DNA of 64,000 bases from Paucibacter sp. PLA-PC-4 (GTDB lineage Bacteria; Pseudomonadota; Gammaproteobacteria; Burkholderiales; Burkholderiaceae_C). The notes below the pieces were generated by a model. It ran no database searches and was not told where the DNA came from. It worked only from the letters and a program-made list of their open reading frames with translations. The translations under genes were made by a program, and so were the position numbers. Positions 29,205 to 38,841 of this stretch are shown here, piece by piece (the stretch's first letter is position 1; each line of letters begins with the position of its first letter). The stretch covers positions 248,001-312,000 of the forward strand of contig NZ_JAPFGP010000003.1 in assembly GCF_026241155.1 (NCBI RefSeq), given 5' to 3'.

Positions 29205-29229
29205 GTCCAGCGCCGGCGGGCCGCTGCCA

Positions 29230-30750
29230 TCAGCGCTCGCCGGCCAGCTCACGCATCTTCTTGCGCAGCGCGCGCTCGCGCCGCTGCTCGTCCAGCCAGT
29301 CCTCGCGCAGACCGCGCCATAGTGAGGCCGCCATCAGCATGATGACGATGGTGAAGGGCAGGGCAAACACGATGGTGGCGGTCTGCACCGCCTTCACGCC
29401 GCCGGCCAGCAGCAGGCTGATCGCGATGCCAGACACCAGCAGGCCCCAGATCACTTTGACGCGCCGGCTCGGGTTGGCGTCGCCTCCGCTACTCATGATG
29501 CCGAGCACCAGCACGGCCGAGTCGCCCGATGTGACGAAGAACACCAGCACCAGCAGAGTCGCCACGCCCGACATCAGCCCGCCTAGCGGCAGCGCATCGA
29601 ACATCGCGAACAAGGCGGTCGACACATCGGCCTTGACCGCCTCCGACAGCGGTACGCCCTGCCAGACCTCCAGATGCAGCGCCGTGCCACCGAAGACCGA
29701 AAACCAGATGAAGGCAGCCAGGCTCGGCGCCAGCACGGTGCCCACGATGAACTCGCGCACCGTGCGGCCCTTGGAAACTCTCGCGATGAAGAGGCCAACA
29801 AAGGGCGACCAGGAGATCCACCAGGCCCAGTAGAAGATGGTCCAGCCGCCGACCCATTCGCTGGCGCGAAACGGCGTCATGCGCAGGCTCATGCGCACGA
29901 ACTCGCTGAGATAGCTGCCCAGCGTATTGGTGAAGGTGTCGATGATGGTGATGGTCGGGCCCAGCACGAAGATGGCTAGGGCCAGCAAGGCGGCGACGAT
30001 CAAGTTCAGCGAGGACAGCCATTTGATGCCGCGCGCTACGCCGGTCACTGCCGAGCCGATGAAAAGCGCGGTAGTCACGACGATGATGCCCAGCTGAGAG
30101 GCTTGGCCGATCGGCAAACCAAACACCGCCTGCAGCCCGCTGTTGATCTGCAGCGCGCCTATGCCCAGCGAGGCCGCGACACCGAAGGCGGTGGCGATCA
30201 CTGCCAGCACGTTGAAGACGCCGGCCAGGCGCCGCACCGGCCGCCACGGCAAGGCCTGCAGCGAGGTGCTGATCAAGGCCGCGCCGCCCCGGCGGAACTG
30301 AAAGAAAGCGATCGCAAGCGCCACGATGCTGTAGACGGCCCAGGGGTGCAGACCCCAATGGAAGAAGCTGTAGCGCATCGCCGCATTGGCGGCCTCCGGA
30401 GTGCCCGCGGCGATACCCGGCGGCGGCGCACCGAAATGCGAGATTGGCTCCGCCACACCCCAGAACACCAGGCCTATGCCCATGCCCGCCGCGAAGAGCA
30501 TCGCAAACCAGGCCCCCAGCGAGAACTCAGGCTCGTCATCTTCGGCGCCCAGCTTGAGGCCGCCATAGCGGCTGAAAGCCAGCAGCCCCGCCAACAGCAC
30601 CAGGCCCAGCACTACCCAAAGGTACAGCCAGCCGAAGTTGCGGGTGATCAGGGTCAGGACTTGCTCGAACACCGCGCCCAGCTGTCCCGGCGCTAGCAGG
30701 CCCCAGACCACAATGACCAGGATGACCCCGGCCGAGACAATCAACTGCAT
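29230..30750 (-). CDS. BCCT family betaine/carnitine/choline transporter
   Basis: Inner-membrane secondary transporter of 506 residues with about 12 TM helices. The family signatures GMGIGLVFWGVAEPISHF and FYWAWWISWSPFVGLFIARVS are clear, holding the Trp-rich substrate box for quaternary ammonium groups. GxIGLxF with Trp rather than Tyr is a tolerated variant. The start at 30750 (MQLIVSAGV) is supported by GGGAGGG ahead. It probably imports glycine betaine or choline for osmoprotection. The short C-terminal tail is basic and could sense osmotic strength. Confidence 0.93.
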   Translation of the reverse strand: MQLIVSAGVILVIVVWGLLAPGQLGAVFEQVLTLITRNFGWLYLWVVLGLVLLAGLLAFSRYGGLKLGAEDDEPEFSLGAWFAMLFAAGMGIGLVFWGVAEPISHFGAPPPGIAAGTPEAANAAMRYSFFHWGLHPWAVYSIVALAIAFFQFRRGGAALISTSLQALPWRPVRRLAGVFNVLAVIATAFGVAASLGIGALQINSGLQAVFGLPIGQASQLGIIVVTTALFIGSAVTGVARGIKWLSSLNLIVAALLALAIFVLGPTITIIDTFTNTLGSYLSEFVRMSLRMTPFRASEWVGGWTIFYWAWWISWSPFVGLFIARVSKGRTVREFIVGTVLAPSLAAFIWFSVFGGTALHLEVWQGVPLSEAVKADVSTALFAMFDALPLGGLMSGVATLLVLVFFVTSGDSAVLVLGIMSSGGDANPSRRVKVIWGLLVSGIAISLLLAGGVKAVQTATIVFALPFTIVIMLMAASLWRGLREDWLDEQRRERALRKKMRELAGER

Positions 30751-30945
30751 CTTGCCCTCCCATTCATTGGCGCAGGCGTAGCACCTTAGCAGGCCGGGCC
30801 AAGCCGACGTGTCGCGAAATGAGTTTGCCAACTCGCGCTCGCTGCCGCTATGCTCGAATCGCCCGACCTAGCGGACTCCACAGCCTCGGCGGGCCGCCAT
30901 CAAGCCATCGCCACTTCTGAGTGGCGCGAGCCACAAGGGGGTGTC

Positions 30946-32565
30946 ATGCGAAACAACGGGCCTGTAACGCAGCGCGAGTATTCGTTCCCAAGCGGTGAAA
31001 CGCTGGTTTCCACGACAGACTTGCAGGGGCGCATCGTCTACTGCAATGCCGCCTTTGTGACGGTCAGCGGCTATGAACACCAGGAGATCCTGGGCCAGCC
31101 GCACAATATGATCCGCCACCCGGACATGCCGCCCGAGGCCTTCCGCGATATGTGGGAGACCATCCAGAGCGGTCAGCCCTGGTCGGCAATGGTCAAGAAC
31201 CGGCGCAAGGACGGCGACCACTACTGGGTGCAGGCCAACGTCACCCCCATCATGGATGCACGCGGCCAGCCTAACGGCTTTATGTCGGTGCGCACCGAGC
31301 CGGACCGCCAGGCCATCGAGGCCGCCGAAGCGCTGTATGCCCGAATGCGCGAACAGGGCGAGGACGGGCCTTTGCGCCTGCGCCAGGGCCAGTTGGTCAA
31401 TCTCTCGCTCGGCGGCCGGTTGCGCGAGGCGCTGCGCCTGAGCTTAGGCACCCGCATGAGCCTGACGGTGCTGCTGGTCGGGCTGGCGGGTCTGGGCTTG
31501 GGCCTGTGGCTCAGCGGCTCAGCCATGGCGTGGGCCGGCGCGCTGGCCATCGCGGTACTGGCCCTTCTGGGTAGCTGGTATCTGCGCGCTGTGGCGTTGG
31601 CACCTATTGAGGCCCTGGTCGACTTCGCCAACCGCATCGCCGCGGGCGACCTGACCCAGCAAATCAAGAGCGGCCGGCGCGACGAGATCGGCCGCGTTAC
31701 CGCCGCATTGGCTCAGCTCAATGTCAACCTGATGTCCATCGTACGCGACGCCCGCGTCGGCGTGATGCAGATGCGCCAGAGCACGCAGGCCATCTCGGCC
31801 GGAAACCAGGACCTGTCGGGCCGCACCGAGTCACAGGCCAGCAATCTGCAGCAGACCGCTTCGTCGATGGAAGAGATCACCGCAACCGTTCACGCCAGCA
31901 CCGAGATGGCGGCCACCGCCGCGTCCCGCGCCGACGCGGCACGTCAGATCAGCCAGCGCAGCGCGGCGGCGGTACAGGCAGTCTCGACGACGATGGACAG
32001 CATCGCCCAGTCGTCGGCCCGCATCGCCGACATCATCCAGGTAGTCGACAGCATCGCCTTCCAGACCAATATCCTGGCGCTCAATGCCGCCGTCGAAGCC
32101 GCTCGCGCCGGCGAGCAGGGGCGCGGCTTCGCAGTCGTCGCCGCCGAAGTGCGCACCTTGTCGCAGCGCACCACCGAGGCCGCCAAGGAAGTGCGCGGCC
32201 TGATCCAGGCCTCCAGCGAGCGGGTCGCCGAGGGCGGTACACAGGTACTGAACGCCGGTCGCGCGATGGGCGAGGTGCAGCAGTCGGTCGAGGAAGTGCA
32301 CGGTCTCATCACCCGCATCAGCCAGGGCATGAACGAGCAACGTCAGGGCATGGACCAGATCAATGCGGCCGTAGCCCAGCTCGACAGCCTGACCCAGCAG
32401 AACGCCGCGCTGGTCGAGCAGGTCTCGGCTTCGGCCCTGGGTCTGAACGATAAGGCCCAGGAGGTTGCAAACTCCGTCAGCGTGTTCCGCCTGCAAGGCC
32501 AGGCGGGACTGGCCTTGCCGGATGCGGTGGCGCTGCGCAAGGTGGCCAAGGCCGCAAGGTCCTGA
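30946..32565 (+). CDS. Aer-like PAS-domain chemoreceptor
   Basis: Energy-taxis type receptor of 539 residues. An N-terminal PAS domain (about 10-120: [56 protein letters not shown]) matches the FAD-binding PAS of Aer. TM segments at about 165-205 follow without a periplasmic domain, then HAMP and the signalling hairpin with [20 protein letters not shown] start at the ATG at 30946, behind AAGGGGG. It is divergent from the BCCT gene over 195 bases. It would read redox state inside the cell. Confidence 0.93.
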   Translation: MRNNGPVTQREYSFPSGETLVSTTDLQGRIVYCNAAFVTVSGYEHQEILGQPHNMIRHPDMPPEAFRDMWETIQSGQPWSAMVKNRRKDGDHYWVQANVTPIMDARGQPNGFMSVRTEPDRQAIEAAEALYARMREQGEDGPLRLRQGQLVNLSLGGRLREALRLSLGTRMSLTVLLVGLAGLGLGLWLSGSAMAWAGALAIAVLALLGSWYLRAVALAPIEALVDFANRIAAGDLTQQIKSGRRDEIGRVTAALAQLNVNLMSIVRDARVGVMQMRQSTQAISAGNQDLSGRTESQASNLQQTASSMEEITATVHASTEMAATAASRADAARQISQRSAAAVQAVSTTMDSIAQSSARIADIIQVVDSIAFQTNILALNAAVEAARAGEQGRGFAVVAAEVRTLSQRTTEAAKEVRGLIQASSERVAEGGTQVLNAGRAMGEVQQSVEEVHGLITRISQGMNEQRQGMDQINAAVAQLDSLTQQNAALVEQVSASALGLNDKAQEVANSVSVFRLQGQAGLALPDAVALRKVAKAARS

Positions 32566-32602
32566 GCTGGGGCGGCGTCGCGAGCTGCACTACACTGGCC
32601 CC

Positions 32603-32989
32603 ATGCGCCGCCTGCTGCCCCTCCACTGGCTCAGGGCCCTGATCTGGGGCCTGGCCCTGGCTCTGCCCCTGCAGGCCATGGCGGCGACTCTGATGCTGGG
32701 TTGCGGCGATCACGGTGGTCGTCACGCCACAGAATCCTCCACACATCATCCAACCCAGCAGCATGAGCACGGTGCCGACATCGAGCATGTCCATCACACC
32801 GAAGACATGCCGACCGGCCACCAGTGCAGCGCCTGTGCAGCCTGCTGCTTGGGGGCCGCACTGCCCACCGCCATGCCTGTTGTGGCCAATCCTGCTGGTC
32901 ATGGCGTGCACATCGCCCGGGCCGAAGCAGCCCGACTGAGCATCATCATGGCCGGGCTCGAACGCCCGCCCAGACCCGTCCTCGCGTAA
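32603..32989 (+). CDS. His/Cys-rich exported protein of the copper cluster (DUF2946-like)
   Basis: Protein of 128 residues with a signal-like N-terminus (MRRLLPLHWLRALIWGLALALPLQAMAA). A His-rich stretch (HHPTQQHEHGADIEHVHH) is followed by HQCSACAACCLGAALP, a soft-metal-binding pattern seen in DUF2946-type proteins at copper loci. It is the first gene of a same-strand cluster of seven copper-related genes. No good Shine-Dalgarno is visible. It probably binds copper in the periplasm or membrane; the exact family assignment is tentative. Confidence 0.65.
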   Translation: MRRLLPLHWLRALIWGLALALPLQAMAATLMLGCGDHGGRHATESSTHHPTQQHEHGADIEHVHHTEDMPTGHQCSACAACCLGAALPTAMPVVANPAGHGVHIARAEAARLSIIMAGLERPPRPVLA

Positions 32990-33060
32990 GCAGTCCGGCG
33001 CGCTCGGCTTGATGCCGGCTCGCCCTTTCTCTTCCGACTCTTTCCTCACGCGAGGATGCA

Positions 33061-33324
33061 ATGACATCTGTACTGTCCTATATGGCGACCTGCCTGCTCG
33101 CAGGCGCCACCCTGAGCGCAGTGGCGCAAGCCAGACCCGACCCGACTGACCCCAGGGCCGAGGTGCCTGCGGCACGCCACCAGTCCGCTCTTCAACACTA
33201 CAAACCCCTCAGCGAGACCGAACCGGCCGACTGGCGCGATGCGAATCGCCGGGTGCAGCAAGCCGGCGGCTGGCGCGCCTACGCGCGGGAAGCCGCTGCC
33301 TCGGCACCTGCCCACAAGCACTGA
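33061..33324 (+). CDS. Small exported protein in the copper cluster
   Basis: Protein of 87 residues with a signal peptide ending SAVAQA. The mature part is charged and Ala-rich, with HQSALQHYKPLSETEPADWRD and then VQQAGGWRAYAREAA. It resembles small periplasmic proteins often encoded just before a TolC-type gene in Burkholderiales copper loci. GAGG precedes the ATG. It ends 10 bases before the TolC-like gene. Function unknown. Confidence 0.65.
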   Translation: MTSVLSYMATCLLAGATLSAVAQARPDPTDPRAEVPAARHQSALQHYKPLSETEPADWRDANRRVQQAGGWRAYAREAAASAPAHKH

Positions 33325-33334
33325 GGGCCGCCAC

Positions 33335-34744
33335 ATGAACCCTCTCCTGACGAGATCAGCGCTCGCGTGTGCCAGCCTGGCGCTGGCCGGCTGCGCCAGC
33401 CTGCAGCCACAGCAAGGTTTCGCACCGCTGCAGGCACAAACCCAGGCGCTGCTGAAACAGGATCTGCAGTGGCCGCGAGATGCCGAGCAGGCTGCGGCCC
33501 TGGACGCCCGCGTCGCCGAGCTGCTGGCCGTGCCGCTGACGGCCGATAGCGCAGTGCAGATCGCACTCCTGAACCACCACGGCCTTCGCGCAGAGCTGCA
33601 CCAGCTGGGTGTGGCAGATGCGGACCTGGTGCAGCTGAGCCGGCCACTGAACCCCGGGCTGAGTCTGGGCCGCATGCGCCAGGGCAGCGAGACCGAGATC
33701 GAACGCGGCCTGCATCTAAATCTTGGCAGTTGGTTGAGCCTGAACCGGAGCCGGCGAGTTGGCGCGCTGCGCCTGCGGCAGACCCAGCAAGACCTAGCCC
33801 TGAAGGTTCTGGCGATTGCCGCCCAGGCCCGCAAATCCTACTACCAGGCCCTGGCCGCCGAGCAGCTGCGGCAGTACAGTCTGCAGGTGATGGAGGCTGC
33901 CGAGGCCGGTGCCGAACTGGCGCGGCGCATGGCCGCGGCTGGCAACCTCAACAAACTGCGCCAGGCCCGCGAGCATGGCTTCTATGCCGAGGCTGCCTTG
34001 TCCGTAGCACGTGCCGAGGCCCAGGCACGCAGCCAGCGCGAGGCGCTCATACGGGCGCTGGGCCTGTGGGGCGAGCAAACTCAATTCCGCCTGCCCGAAC
34101 GTCTGCCCGAGCTGCCAGGCGCAGCGCGCGATCTGCCTGAGATCGAACGCCAGGCGATCGCCCAGCGCCTCGATGTTCAGGCCGCCAAGCGCGCAGCGGA
34201 GCTGCGCGCCAGCGAGCTGGGCCTGAGCCAGCGCACCCGTTGGATCAACGTGCTGGAGCTGGGCGTTGTCCGCAATAGCAGCAATGAAGAACCGACCCAG
34301 CGCGGCTTCGAACTGAGTCTGGAGCTGCCCTTGTTTGACTGGGGCCAGGCGAGGGTCGCGCGCGCCGAGAGTCTCTATATGCAGGCGCTCGAGCGCACCG
34401 CTCACACCGCGATCCAGGCCCGCTCAGAAGCCCGCGAGGCCTATGGCCGTTACCGCTCGGCCTTCGATATCGCGCGCCACTATGCCACCGAGATCCTGCC
34501 GACCCGGCAGCGCATCGCCGACGAAAACCTGCTGCGCTACAACGGCATGCTGATCGGCGTGTTCGAGCTGCTGGCCGATGCGCGCGCGCAGATCGGCGCG
34601 GTTGCGGCGGCGATCGGAGCCCAGCGCGACTTCTTCCTGGCACAGGCCGAGCTTGACCAGGCCTTGATTGGGCCGGCAGCTGCCAGCGCCCTGCCCTCTT
34701 CATCATCCACCGCCCCCGCTGAAGCCAGCGCCGGCGGCCATTGA
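33335..34744 (+). CDS. TolC-family outer-membrane efflux lipoprotein (CusC/CzcC-like)
   Basis: Outer-membrane factor of 469 residues with the lipobox LALAGC (acylated Cys near 20). It is built of long Ala/Gln/Glu-rich helices in two halves, typical of TolC-family tunnels (LGLSQRTRWINVLELGV, RSAFDIARHYATEILPTRQRIADEN). The N-terminus MNPLLTRSALACA at 33335 gives a proper lipoprotein signal. There is no RND pump or adaptor gene in the cluster, so it either pairs with a pump elsewhere or serves in periplasmic copper export by another route. Confidence 0.85.
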   Translation: MNPLLTRSALACASLALAGCASLQPQQGFAPLQAQTQALLKQDLQWPRDAEQAAALDARVAELLAVPLTADSAVQIALLNHHGLRAELHQLGVADADLVQLSRPLNPGLSLGRMRQGSETEIERGLHLNLGSWLSLNRSRRVGALRLRQTQQDLALKVLAIAAQARKSYYQALAAEQLRQYSLQVMEAAEAGAELARRMAAAGNLNKLRQAREHGFYAEAALSVARAEAQARSQREALIRALGLWGEQTQFRLPERLPELPGAARDLPEIERQAIAQRLDVQAAKRAAELRASELGLSQRTRWINVLELGVVRNSSNEEPTQRGFELSLELPLFDWGQARVARAESLYMQALERTAHTAIQARSEAREAYGRYRSAFDIARHYATEILPTRQRIADENLLRYNGMLIGVFELLADARAQIGAVAAAIGAQRDFFLAQAELDQALIGPAAASALPSSSSTAPAEASAGGH

Positions 34745-34757
34745 AAGCACGACCATC

Positions 34758-36137
34758 ATGGTTTCCCGACGCATTCTATTTCTCGGCGCCGGTGCGGTCG
34801 CCGCGACCGCTGTTTCGCGCGTGGCTCTGGCCGCCATTCCCGAGGCGGTGCAGCAGACCAGCGCCGCCACTGCTGCGCCGCTGATGCCGGCCACGGGCAG
34901 GCCGTACAACCCCGTCGTGACCTTGAACGGCTGGACTTGCCCATGGCGCATGCGCGACGGTGTCAAAGAGTTCCATCTGGTAGCCGAGCCGGTGGTCCGC
35001 GAAATGTGCGAGGGCTTCAAAGCGCATCTGTGGGGCTACAACGGCCAGTCGCCCGGCCCCACCATTGAAGTCGTCGAGGGGGACAGGGTGCGCATCTACG
35101 TGACCAATCGCCTGCCCGAGCACACCAGCGTGCACTGGCACGGCCAGCGCCTGCCCAATGGCATGGATGGGGTCTCGGGCCTAACGCAGCCCTCGATCAA
35201 GCCGGGCCAGACCTTTGTCTACGAGTTCGTCGCGCGCCGGCCCGGCACCTTTATGTACCACCCCCATGCCGACGAAATGACCCAGATGGCGATGGGCATG
35301 ATGGGCTTTTGGGTCACGCACCCCAAGACCAAGCACCCGCAGATCGCCGAGGTGCAGCGCGACTTCTGCTTTCTGCTATCGAGCTACGACATCGATCCCG
35401 GCAGCTACACGCCCAAGATCATGACGATGACGGACTTCAACCTGTGGAGCTGGAACAGCCGCATCTTCCCCGGCATCGACACGCTGAATGTGCGCCTGGG
35501 GGACCGGGTGCGCATCCGCGTCGGCAATCTGACGATGACCAATCACCCCATCCATCTGCACGGCCACGAGTTCGAGGTCACCGGCACCGATGGCGGTCCG
35601 GTGCCCAAAGGCGCGCGCTGGCCCGAGGTGACCACCGATGTCGCAGTGGGCCAGATGCGGCAGCTCGAGTTCCTGGCCGATGAGCCCGGTGACTGGGCCT
35701 TGCATTGCCACAAGAGCCATCACACGATGAATGCAATGGGCCATGACGTCGACACGCTGATCGGCGTCGATCACAGTGGCCTGGCCGGCAAGATCACGAA
35801 GCTGATCCCCGACTACATGGTGATGGGCGAGCGCGGCATGGCCGATATGGGCGAGATGACCATGCCGCTGCCCGACAACACCGCGCCGATGATGGCCGGC
35901 CACGGCCCCTATGGCGGGCTTGAGATGGGCGGCATGTTCAGCGTGTTGAAGGTGCGCCGCGACCAAAAGGCGGGCGACTACAGCGATCCCGGCTGGTACG
36001 CCAAGCAGGCCGCGCCGGGCACGGTGGCGCGCGAAGTGCCCGCTGCCGTGACGGAGCCGCCGCGTGCGGCCCCGGCATCAGCCAAGCCCGCCACCGAGGT
36101 CAAGGTGCGCAAGCCCGGCCATCATCACTCTCATTGA
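34758..36137 (+). CDS. Multicopper oxidase (periplasmic copper resistance)
   Basis: Periplasmic oxidase of 459 residues, probably oxidising Cu(I) to the less toxic Cu(II). An N-terminal signal starts with SRRILFLGAGAVAA, a Tat-like RR. All copper sites are visible: HWHG (H126/H128), HPH (H168/H170), HPIHLHGH (H263, H266, H268, H270) and HCHKSHHTMNAM (H316-C317-H318, H322, M327). A Met-rich stretch (MGERGMADMGEMTMP) and a GHHHSH tail could collect copper. It is the central enzyme of the cluster, 13 bases after the TolC-like gene. Confidence 0.94.
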   Translation: MVSRRILFLGAGAVAATAVSRVALAAIPEAVQQTSAATAAPLMPATGRPYNPVVTLNGWTCPWRMRDGVKEFHLVAEPVVREMCEGFKAHLWGYNGQSPGPTIEVVEGDRVRIYVTNRLPEHTSVHWHGQRLPNGMDGVSGLTQPSIKPGQTFVYEFVARRPGTFMYHPHADEMTQMAMGMMGFWVTHPKTKHPQIAEVQRDFCFLLSSYDIDPGSYTPKIMTMTDFNLWSWNSRIFPGIDTLNVRLGDRVRIRVGNLTMTNHPIHLHGHEFEVTGTDGGPVPKGARWPEVTTDVAVGQMRQLEFLADEPGDWALHCHKSHHTMNAMGHDVDTLIGVDHSGLAGKITKLIPDYMVMGERGMADMGEMTMPLPDNTAPMMAGHGPYGGLEMGGMFSVLKVRRDQKAGDYSDPGWYAKQAAPGTVAREVPAAVTEPPRAAPASAKPATEVKVRKPGHHHSH

Positions 36138-36149
36138 AAAGCCCTGCAG

Positions 36150-36659
36150 ATGAAAAGTATCCAGATCCATCTCCTGCTGTGTGCCCTGATGCTCAGCACG
36201 GGCCTGGTCCAGGCCCACGGCCCGCAGCCACACCACGGCGCTGCGATCAAGAGGGAGCAGCAAGCCTTCGGCATTGCGGGCGACGCAGCCAAGGTCGGTC
36301 GCACGATTGCCATCACGATGGGCGACGATATGCGTTTCAACCCCGATCGCATCGAGGTGCGAGAGGGCGAGACGCTGCGCCTGCGTATTCACAACAAGGG
36401 CCAGCTGCTGCACGAGCTGGTGATAGGCACGCCCAAGCAGCTCGACGAGCATGCCGTGCTGATGCAGAAGTTTCCCGGGATGGAACATGACGAGGCCCAT
36501 ATGGCCCATGTCGATCCGGGCCAGCGCGGCGAGATCGTCTGGCGCTTCAACCGTGCCGGCGAATTCGACTTCGCGTGTCTGATCAACGGCCACTACCAAG
36601 CCGGCATGCGCGGCAAGATCATCGTCAGACCGGCCGGCTCCAAGGAGGGCAACCGATGA
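36150..36659 (+). CDS. Cupredoxin-domain periplasmic copper protein
   Basis: Exported protein of 169 residues with a signal peptide ending LVQAHG. A cupredoxin fold (MRFNPDRIEVREGETLRLRI) carries candidate type 1 copper ligands: the His in LLHELVIG, then Cys, His and Met in FACLINGHYQAGM. An extra insert, KFPGMEHDEAHMAHV, adds Met and His residues. It probably shuttles or stores copper for the neighbouring oxidase. Its stop overlaps the DUF411 start. Confidence 0.88.
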   Translation: MKSIQIHLLLCALMLSTGLVQAHGPQPHHGAAIKREQQAFGIAGDAAKVGRTIAITMGDDMRFNPDRIEVREGETLRLRIHNKGQLLHELVIGTPKQLDEHAVLMQKFPGMEHDEAHMAHVDPGQRGEIVWRFNRAGEFDFACLINGHYQAGMRGKIIVRPAGSKEGNR

Positions 36660-37123
36660 AGACGGCACGGACACGCCGCCGCCTGCTACTGGCACTGGGC
36701 CTTGCCGCGACTGGGCTCTTGCAGGCTCAGGGACCCGCCCGTTCACAGGCCATCACGGTCTGGAAGGATGCTGCCTGCGGCTGCTGCCAGGCATGGGTCA
36801 AGCATCTCGAAGCGCATGGCTTCGCCGTCGAGCTGCGGGACATCGGCAACAGCCAGGCCCGCACCCGGTTGGGCATGCCGCAGGCCTTGGGTAGTTGCCA
36901 TACGGCCCTGGTGGCAGGCTATGTAATCGAAGGCCACGTACCGGCTGGAGACATCCAGCGACTTTTGCGCCAGCGCCCTCTCGCGCTGGGTCTGGCCGTG
37001 CCCGGCATGCCGATCGGCTCGCCGGGGATGGACGGCCCCGCGTACGGAGGTCGGCGCGAGGCCTACGAGGTGCTGCTAGTGCACCGCGACGGACGAACCC
37101 AGACCTTTTCCCGCCACGGTTGA
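36656..37123 (+). CDS. DUF411 metal-binding exported protein
   Basis: Protein of 155 residues with an Arg-rich signal peptide (MKTARTRRRLLLALGLAATGLLQA). The DUF411 core VWKDAACGCCQAWVKHLEAHGF holds a CGCC pair; LGSCHTALVAGYVIEGHVPAGDI and GMPIGSPGMDGP follow. DUF411 proteins accompany copper and heavy-metal resistance genes; the CGCC may hold Cu(I) or act in thiol chemistry. The ATG overlaps the cupredoxin stop (ATGA), so the two are coupled. Confidence 0.88.
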   Translation: MKTARTRRRLLLALGLAATGLLQAQGPARSQAITVWKDAACGCCQAWVKHLEAHGFAVELRDIGNSQARTRLGMPQALGSCHTALVAGYVIEGHVPAGDIQRLLRQRPLALGLAVPGMPIGSPGMDGPAYGGRREAYEVLLVHRDGRTQTFSRHG

Positions 37124-37143
37124 AAAATCCACAAGGACTCTTT

Positions 37144-37482
37144 ATGAAACTGAGCCATCAACTCCTCATCGGCTTGCTGGCCGGCGCCAGCCTGCAGCTC
37201 TGCCAGGCCCAGACACCGACCCGGCAGCATGCGACGGCGCTGGCCGCCGACCTGGCCTGGGCCGAAGGCGAGGTGCGCCGCATCGACCTGGGCAAAAAGA
37301 AGATGACGCTCAAACATGGCGAGATCAAGAACCTGGACATGCCGCCGATGACCATGGTGTTCACCTGGGAGGACGGCGCGCTGCCGGCCGATCTGCTGAC
37401 AGCGCTCAAGCCCGGCGACAAGCTGCGCTTCCAGGCCCGGATGGTGGACGGCAAGATCCTGCTGGTGGCGTTGCAGCCCTGA
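37144..37482 (+). CDS. CusF-like periplasmic copper chaperone
   Basis: Protein of 112 residues: a signal peptide to about residue 23 (CQAQ), then a CusF-type OB fold. AEGEVRRIDLGKKKMTLKHGEIKNLDMPPMTMVF contains, across short segments, the His and two Met ligands. The Trp of E. coli CusF, stacked on Cu(I), is replaced by Met in LDMPPMTM. It ends the copper cluster, 20 bases after DUF411. In Cus systems CusF hands Cu(I) to CusB; here no CusB is nearby. Confidence 0.87.
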   Translation: MKLSHQLLIGLLAGASLQLCQAQTPTRQHATALAADLAWAEGEVRRIDLGKKKMTLKHGEIKNLDMPPMTMVFTWEDGALPADLLTALKPGDKLRFQARMVDGKILLVALQP

Positions 37483-37575
37483 AGCGGCTGTGAATGGGCG
37501 GCGGCAGATGCAACAAAATGCACGGCAGAACCGGCCTCGGGGTCGATCCGCCAAAAACCACACGCTTTTGCTGGC

Positions 37576-38814
37576 ATGCTGCTGCCCGTGCTGAAAACCA
37601 TTCCGACATCACAGCTGCGCCTGGGCATGTTTCTCCACCAGCTGAGCGGCTCGTGGATGAGCCATCCGTTCTGGCGCTCGCGCTTTTTGCTGCGCGATGC
37701 GCGCGACATCCACAAGCTGATCGAGGCCGGCATCGCCGAGGTCGTAATCGACACCGATCAGGGCCTCGATGTGGCGCCCGAGCTGCCCCCCCCGATCGAA
37801 GCCCCCTCCGCAGCGCCGCCAGCCCCGCCTGAGCCTGAACTCATCCCGCTGCCGCCGGCGCATCCGGCCGTGGCCGACGCCGGCCCCAGCTATACCGAGG
37901 CGTTGGACTTGAGCCGCAAGTCGCTGGGCGCCGTCGTCGAGCTGTTCGCCCAGGCCCGTATGGGCCAGGCGCTCGATGCTCAGACCTGCCTACCAGTGGT
38001 CGAAGACGTGATGAGTTCGGTCAGCGACAGCCCCAGCGCGCTGATCAGCATCAGCCGGTTGAAGACGGTAGACGATTACACCTATATGCACGCGGTGGCC
38101 GTATGCGCGCTGATGGTGGGGCTGGCGCGGCAGATGGGGCTGTCCGACCATCTGGTGCGCGAGGCCGGCCTAGCCGGCCTGCTGCTGGACACTGGCAAGG
38201 CGGCGATGCCGCCGGAGCTGCTAAGCAAGCCCGGGCGGCTGAGCGACGAGGAACTGGCGCTGCTCAAGACACATACGCGCAGGGGTCATGAGATGCTGGG
38301 CAAGGAAGGCGGCTTCAGCGCTGCGGTAATGGATGCGGTCTTGCACCACCACGAGCGCATCGACGGCAGCGGCTATCCCGATGCCCTGGCCGGCGACAAG
38401 ATCGCGCCGCTGGCCCGCATGGCGGCGATCTGCGATGTCTATGACGCCGTGACCTCACGCCGGCCCTACCGGGCGCCCTGGGACCCGGGTGAGGCAATGC
38501 GCCACATGGCCCAGGCCAAGGGCCAGTTCGATGCGCAGATCTTCCAGCACTTCGTCAAGGCGGTGGGCATCTACCCGGTAGGCTCGCTGGTGCGGCTGCA
38601 GTCGGACCGGCTGGCGGTCATCGTCGCGCAGGGCAAGGACTCGCTGCTCAAACCCAGGGTCAAGGTTTTCTACACCGCCCAGGAACAGCACCGGCTGAGC
38701 CCAGCCTTCGAGCTGGACCTCGCCGATCCCGGTGCAGCCGACAAGATCGTCGGCGTCGAGCCGCCCGCATCCTGGCGCTTCCAGGACCTCGAGCAGCTCT
38801 GGTTAGACCAGTAG
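37576..38814 (+). CDS. HD-GYP domain protein with DUF3391, degenerate HD dyad
   Basis: Protein of 412 residues. An N-terminal DUF3391 domain (about 1-65, LRLGMFLHQLSGSW) and a Pro-rich linker precede an HD-GYP domain (about 130-340) of the class that hydrolyses cyclic di-GMP. The GYP part is intact (HHHERIDGSGYPD), but the HD dyad reads LLLDTGK, with Leu204-Asp205 instead of His-Asp. Loss of this metal ligand should impair catalysis, so it may act as a c-di-GMP binding or partner protein. It starts 93 bases after the copper cluster. Confidence 0.85.
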   Translation: MLLPVLKTIPTSQLRLGMFLHQLSGSWMSHPFWRSRFLLRDARDIHKLIEAGIAEVVIDTDQGLDVAPELPPPIEAPSAAPPAPPEPELIPLPPAHPAVADAGPSYTEALDLSRKSLGAVVELFAQARMGQALDAQTCLPVVEDVMSSVSDSPSALISISRLKTVDDYTYMHAVAVCALMVGLARQMGLSDHLVREAGLAGLLLDTGKAAMPPELLSKPGRLSDEELALLKTHTRRGHEMLGKEGGFSAAVMDAVLHHHERIDGSGYPDALAGDKIAPLARMAAICDVYDAVTSRRPYRAPWDPGEAMRHMAQAKGQFDAQIFQHFVKAVGIYPVGSLVRLQSDRLAVIVAQGKDSLLKPRVKVFYTAQEQHRLSPAFELDLADPGAADKIVGVEPPASWRFQDLEQLWLDQ

Positions 38815-38841
38815 GGCTGGCTGCTCGGCTTGTTGCTGGGC

